This document shows, piece by piece, positions 60,618-64,000 of a stretch of DNA of 64,000 bases. The notes beneath the pieces are model-generated. The model was given only the letters and a program-made list of their open reading frames with translations, did not search any database and had not been told where the DNA came from. A program made the position numbers and the translations under genes. The stretch is from Chlorops oryzae. Its lineage: Eukaryota; Arthropoda; Insecta; Diptera; Chloropidae. Each line of letters begins with the position of its first letter. Positions within the stretch are counted from its first letter, which is position 1. The DNA is taken from contig CM035807.1 of NCBI GenBank assembly GCA_020466095.1, forward strand, positions 106,554,727 through 106,618,726, given 5' to 3'.

Positions 60618-61477
60618 ACAAGTAAGGGTGTTATAGTCAAGCGAGCCTGACAACGAAATACCCGACACATACACACATGTTCCAACAATTCTTAACATCA
60701 AGCGGTTTTTAAGGCCATAAGGGGCCGCATATACCGACTTTTGTTAAATTTCTTTATGAAAACTGCCCGTTTGCCACGCCCACTTTTCCAATTTTTCTTT
60801 AATTATAATCGGAGGCTTAAATATACGCTCAAATTCGAAGTTTCAATGAAATATTTCGAAAAAGTCCGATTTTGAGGCAGTTTTGGGATTTTTTTGACAG
60901 ACCCTATTACTGGAGGTACCCTCAATAATGGACCGATCAAGGAATTTTTTTTGGAAGGATCTTTATGGCTACAAAGGAAGCATAAGTGCCAAACTTCGTT
61001 CAAGTTCCATTCGAATTTCGGGTGAAGGAGACAATTTTCGAAAACCGCCCTTCTGCCACTCCCACTTTTCCAATTTTTGGAAATCATATTACTGGCCTTT
61101 AAATATGATCAAATATCAAATTTGATTAAGATATCTTGAAACACTTCGATTTTAGAGCAGTTTTTGTGATTTTCATAACAGACCCTAGTACTGGACGTAC
61201 CCCTAAAAATGGTACGACCGGGTCCATTCTCGAATTTGTTCTTACTCATGTCCCCGTGAGCACGCATACCAAATTTTGTCAAGGTAGCTCAACTCCTTCG
61301 ATAAGATAACTGTATACAAACAGACAGACAGACGGACGGACATGTCTAAATCGAATCTCCTGGTGACGCTGATCATTTTTATATATATGTTGTATGGTCT
61401 ATATCGACTGGTTCTGGGTGTTACACACAACCACACAAACGCAATATATCCTCGACACAGATTGTGTCGGGTATAAA
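60618..61477 (+). mobile_element. Helentron-like family B, copy 2
   Basis: Full length: 5' ACAAGTAAGGGTGTTATAGT, a GTCAAGCGAGCCTGAC imperfect palindrome, GCCACGCCCACTTTT, TACTGGAGGTACCC, CAGACAGACAGACGGACGGA, CTCCTGGTGACGCTGATCA and a final hairpin (ATATCC-TCGACACA with TGTGTCGGGTATA). Same layout as 20474-21310. Confidence 0.82.
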
Positions 61478-62202
61478 AGCCCTAAAAATATTTTAGTTTT
61501 CTTTTCAATTGGATCCTTGGGTTGTCCAGATCTTCTTGGAGCCATAAATACCAGTTACAAAGCTTTCAGGACTGATCCAAATTATTCAGTTAACCAATGC
61601 CATAACCTGTCCTTTTTCACATTCAGCTCTCATCTTTATATCACCATTCCATGTCACAATATTTAATTGCACCACTATTAGACCTTCTGTGGTCAATTAG
61701 AGGTCAATTGGCCCATTTGTAGCAGTTGGTATAATTTTTTAACTACACTTCTTCTAGACTTCTTGTCGCTACGCAAGGGGCCTATAGTAGATTCTCATAT
61801 AAAAAATACTATGCTTTTTGATTCCGAGTAATCTCTGAGTATTCCTTTTTCGTATGATGAACTACTGAACTCTTCATTACTGCGGAGCATAGCTGAGGGA
61901 TTGTTAGCATGCTGTTTGAAAAAATTAATTGCATACTTTAAGGTGTCACATTTAAGAATTTTATTTTGCCCAACTAATATTATCTTCGGTACACAGTTTC
62001 AATGACATATTTTTTATGAAAATATGACACCTCAGCCATCGAAATATGAGGGCATCGTTTTGTGGTCACAGCTGTATGTGGTTGTAAACATGCTGAATTT
62101 GATATTGAATGCGAAGTTGACATATGTGCCATTTTCTTCGAGTTCCTTCGATGGCTGAAATGAAATTCGTCTACTTTCCATTCTTCGTTGTTTTTTTTTT
62201 TT
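61478..62202. other. Spacer between inverted family B copies
   Basis: 725 bp of A+T-rich DNA, ending in a T-run at 62190-62205. It contains TGCATACTTTAAGGTG at 61930-61945. No gene seen. Confidence 0.5.
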
Positions 62203-63057
62203 TTTATACCCGACACACTCTGTGTCGAGGGTATATTGGGTTTGTTGGGTTGTGTGTAACACCCAGAACCAGTCGAGATAGACTATACAAAATGTATATA
62301 GAAATGATCAGCGTCACCAGGAGATTCGATTTAGACATGTCCGTCTGTCCGTCTGTCTGTATACAGTTATCTTATCGAAGGAGTTGGAGTATCTTGACAA
62401 AATTTTTTATGCGTGCTCACGGGGACATGAGTAAGATTAAGTTCGAGAATGGACCCGATCGGACCATTTTTAGGGGTACCTCCAGTACTAGGGTCTGTTA
62501 TGAAAATCACAAAAACTGCTCTAAAAACGGAGTTTTTCAAGATATTTTGATGAAATTTGGCATTTGAACATATTTTAGGCCAATTAATGTGATTTACAAA
62601 AATCAGAAAAATGGGCGTGGCAGAAGGGCGTTTTTCGAAAATTGTCTCCTTCTCCCGAAACGCCTATGGGACTTGAACGAAAATTGGCACTTATACTTCC
62701 TTTGTTACCATAATCATCTTGCCCAAAAATTTTCTGGATTGGTTCATTATTAAGGGTACCTCCAGTACTAGGGTCTGTCACAAAAATCCGAAAACTGCCC
62801 CAAAATCTGACTTTTTCCAAATATTTCAATGAAACTTAGAATTTGCGCGTATATTTAAGCCTCCGATTAGAATTCCGAAAAATTGGAAAAGTGGGCGTGG
62901 CAAAGGGGCGGTTTGCATAAAGAAATTTAAAAAAAATGCGGTATATGGGACCCCTATGGCCTTAAACAACTCCTGATATTAAAACTTATTTGAATATGTG
63001 TGTCTGTGTCGGGTATTCTATTGTCAGGCTTGCCTGACTATAACACCCTTACTTGTT
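62203..63057 (-). mobile_element. Helentron-like family B, copy 3
   Basis: On minus: ACAAGTAAGGGTGTTATAGT, then the clean palindrome GTCAGGCAAGCCTGAC, the family body, a short CAGACGGACAGACGGACA tract and a 3' hairpin ending GTGTCGGGTATAAAA. Full length, tail to tail with copy 2. Confidence 0.82.
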
Positions 63058-63575
63058 TTTTTTATCATGAATATTCACATGTTACAGAAGTTTATTTACG
63101 CTTCGACGTTATTTGGGCAAGAAATTTATTTCGCATATTCAAACATTTTCCTTTTTGCCCTTTTCCTTAACTATCTGAAAGTTTCAATTTCCAATAAAGA
63201 GCAGAATCCTGACTTCTTTATTGTAGGTATATAGATGCGTCATTTGTTTCGATCCATTACTGGTTTGAATTTTTCAAGACTACTCATTCATTCATCTCGT
63301 TTTGGAAATTTAAGAAATCTAATCGGCATTTTTTAATAATATTTTTCTTTACAACTGAACTTGTGCTTTTATCTTAAGTTGATAATCTTAGTGCTTACAG
63401 ACATTAAGATAATAAAAGCTACCGAATCGGAAGCCATTTCAGTATCGGAGTTCGATAAGATATAAATAGTTTTTAATCTTTATTAAGTAAAATAAACCAA
63501 CATTAATATTTAAAATAAAAATAAAAAAAAACAACGAAAGAAAAACTTGAGAAAATTTATACCTTGGACACAACA
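63058..63575. other. No gene seen
   Basis: A+T-rich DNA between the last transposon and the 3' end of the edge lipocalin gene. A GATAAGATATAAATAG stretch near 63454-63469 resembles GATA plus TATA sites on plus but has no initiator at the right distance. Confidence 0.45.
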
Positions 63576-63581
63576 TTTATT
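63576..63581 (-). terminator. Polyadenylation signal of the edge lipocalin gene
   Basis: AATAAA on minus, about 103 bp after the TAA stop at 63684-63686, a normal 3' UTR distance. It is followed by a GT-rich TGTTGTGTC stretch. Confidence 0.6.
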
Positions 63582-63683
63582 TCCCTTTCTGAAATTTTTG
63601 CAAAACAAGTCACAAAAAAAAAACCCTAAATCACGTCACAATACATCTCTGTTAAAGCTTGACTTCGGATATGATTTTAGATT

Positions 63684-63970
63684 TTAGCAATCTTGCACCC
63701 TTTGGACGAGATCCTTGGTGGAAAGATTGTTGTCCTCGAAAACCTTCAAAGCGTCTGCAAGATCTTTCTTACTTGGCTTGGCTTCACGTGTCAAAAGCCA
63801 TGCGGATTCTATTTCAAACATTTTTCTTGGCATGAGAATTTGAGGAAAGTTTTATTAATATTCATTATACTTACTTGCATTTACGGGACCAACGCTTTGG
63901 CATGACCAGACCACAGCCCATTTAGGATACTTTACGCCAAGAACTTGGTAATTGACTTTTTCATCGCTTT
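63684..63970 (-). CDS. Second lipocalin, C-terminal two exons (5' part outside window)
   Basis: On minus, an exon at 63970-63875 (acceptor TCTAAAG, donor A|GTAAGT) reads SDEKVNYQVLGVKYPKWAVV then WSCQSVGPVNA. After a 66-bp intron, the last exon, 63808-63684, reads SAWLLTREAKPSKKDLADAL then KVFEDNNLSTKDLVQRVQDC and a TAA stop. VLGVKYPKWAVVWSC corresponds to the TDYxNYA/C region, WLLTR to the third conserved lipocalin motif and the final Cys to the C-terminal disulfide. Phases (2 nt completing a codon at each acceptor, 1 nt left at the donor) equal those of the gene at 31508-32695, so the two are paralogues. TDY is replaced by VKY, a divergence that may alter ligand or receptor contacts. It is probably secreted, but the signal peptide and GxW motif are off the window. 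Confidence 0.85.
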
Positions 63971-64000
63971 CTTTAGATGTCAAAAAAAAGAGAGAGGGCG

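Overview
The window is A+T-rich, intron-bearing animal DNA from a higher fly (Brachycera). Three things point there: short 66-80 bp introns inside an apolipoprotein D-type lipocalin gene, Helentron/DINE-1-like elements with a (CAGA)n tract and a 3' hairpin, and many TACATA/ATGTATG runs. A tephritid or other acalyptrate fly is a reasonable guess, but the species cannot be fixed from the sequence alone. There is no bacterial-type gene organisation, and almost every long open frame is a product of microsatellites or polypyrimidine DNA.

Two genes can be supported, both on the minus strand and both secreted lipocalins. The first is complete: six coding exons between 31508 and 32695, 192 residues, with signal peptide, GxW motif, TDYSNYA motif, conserved Arg and four cysteines. 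A TATA box and a GATA motif lie upstream, and a polyadenylation signal lies 3 bp after the stop. The second is cut by the right edge; only its last two exons (63684-63808 and 63875-63970) are inside. Matching exon phases show the two are paralogues about 31 kb apart.

The rest is intergenic or intronic DNA crowded with non-autonomous transposons. From left to right: a gutted PIF/Harbinger relic with an older Helentron-like fragment nested in it (1268-2431); a 0.8 kb GAGATA/GAGCTA array (5233-6010); a 2.2 kb near-perfect foldback element with an 8-bp target duplication and a 101-bp minisatellite at its centre (9836-12049); a 1.1 kb inverted-repeat element with a nested Helentron-like fragment (14422-15505); the first copy of a second Helentron-like family (20474-21310); two hAT-type MITEs (24090-24294, 26086-26627); a nested island beside the lipocalin gene (33079-36323); a Helentron-like remnant whose internal tract grew into about 113 copies of GATAGAAA (39008-40280); a 2.15 kb polypyrimidine tract (45308-47462); a TAA-flanked MITE (51887-52326); a foldback element with a perfect 9-bp target duplication (57217-58079); and a tail-to-tail pair of Helentron-like copies (60618-63057).

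A further layer is a recurring motif close to TGCATACTTTTAGGTGC, at ten or more places on both strands, three of them exact over 15 bp. It resembles the binding site of the fly insulator protein Su(Hw). Several copies lie between the two lipocalin genes. The insulator reading is inference. Long stretches (for example 2.7-5.2, 6.0-9.8, 15.5-20.4, 41-45, 47.5-51.8 and 53-57 kb) show no gene I can support.
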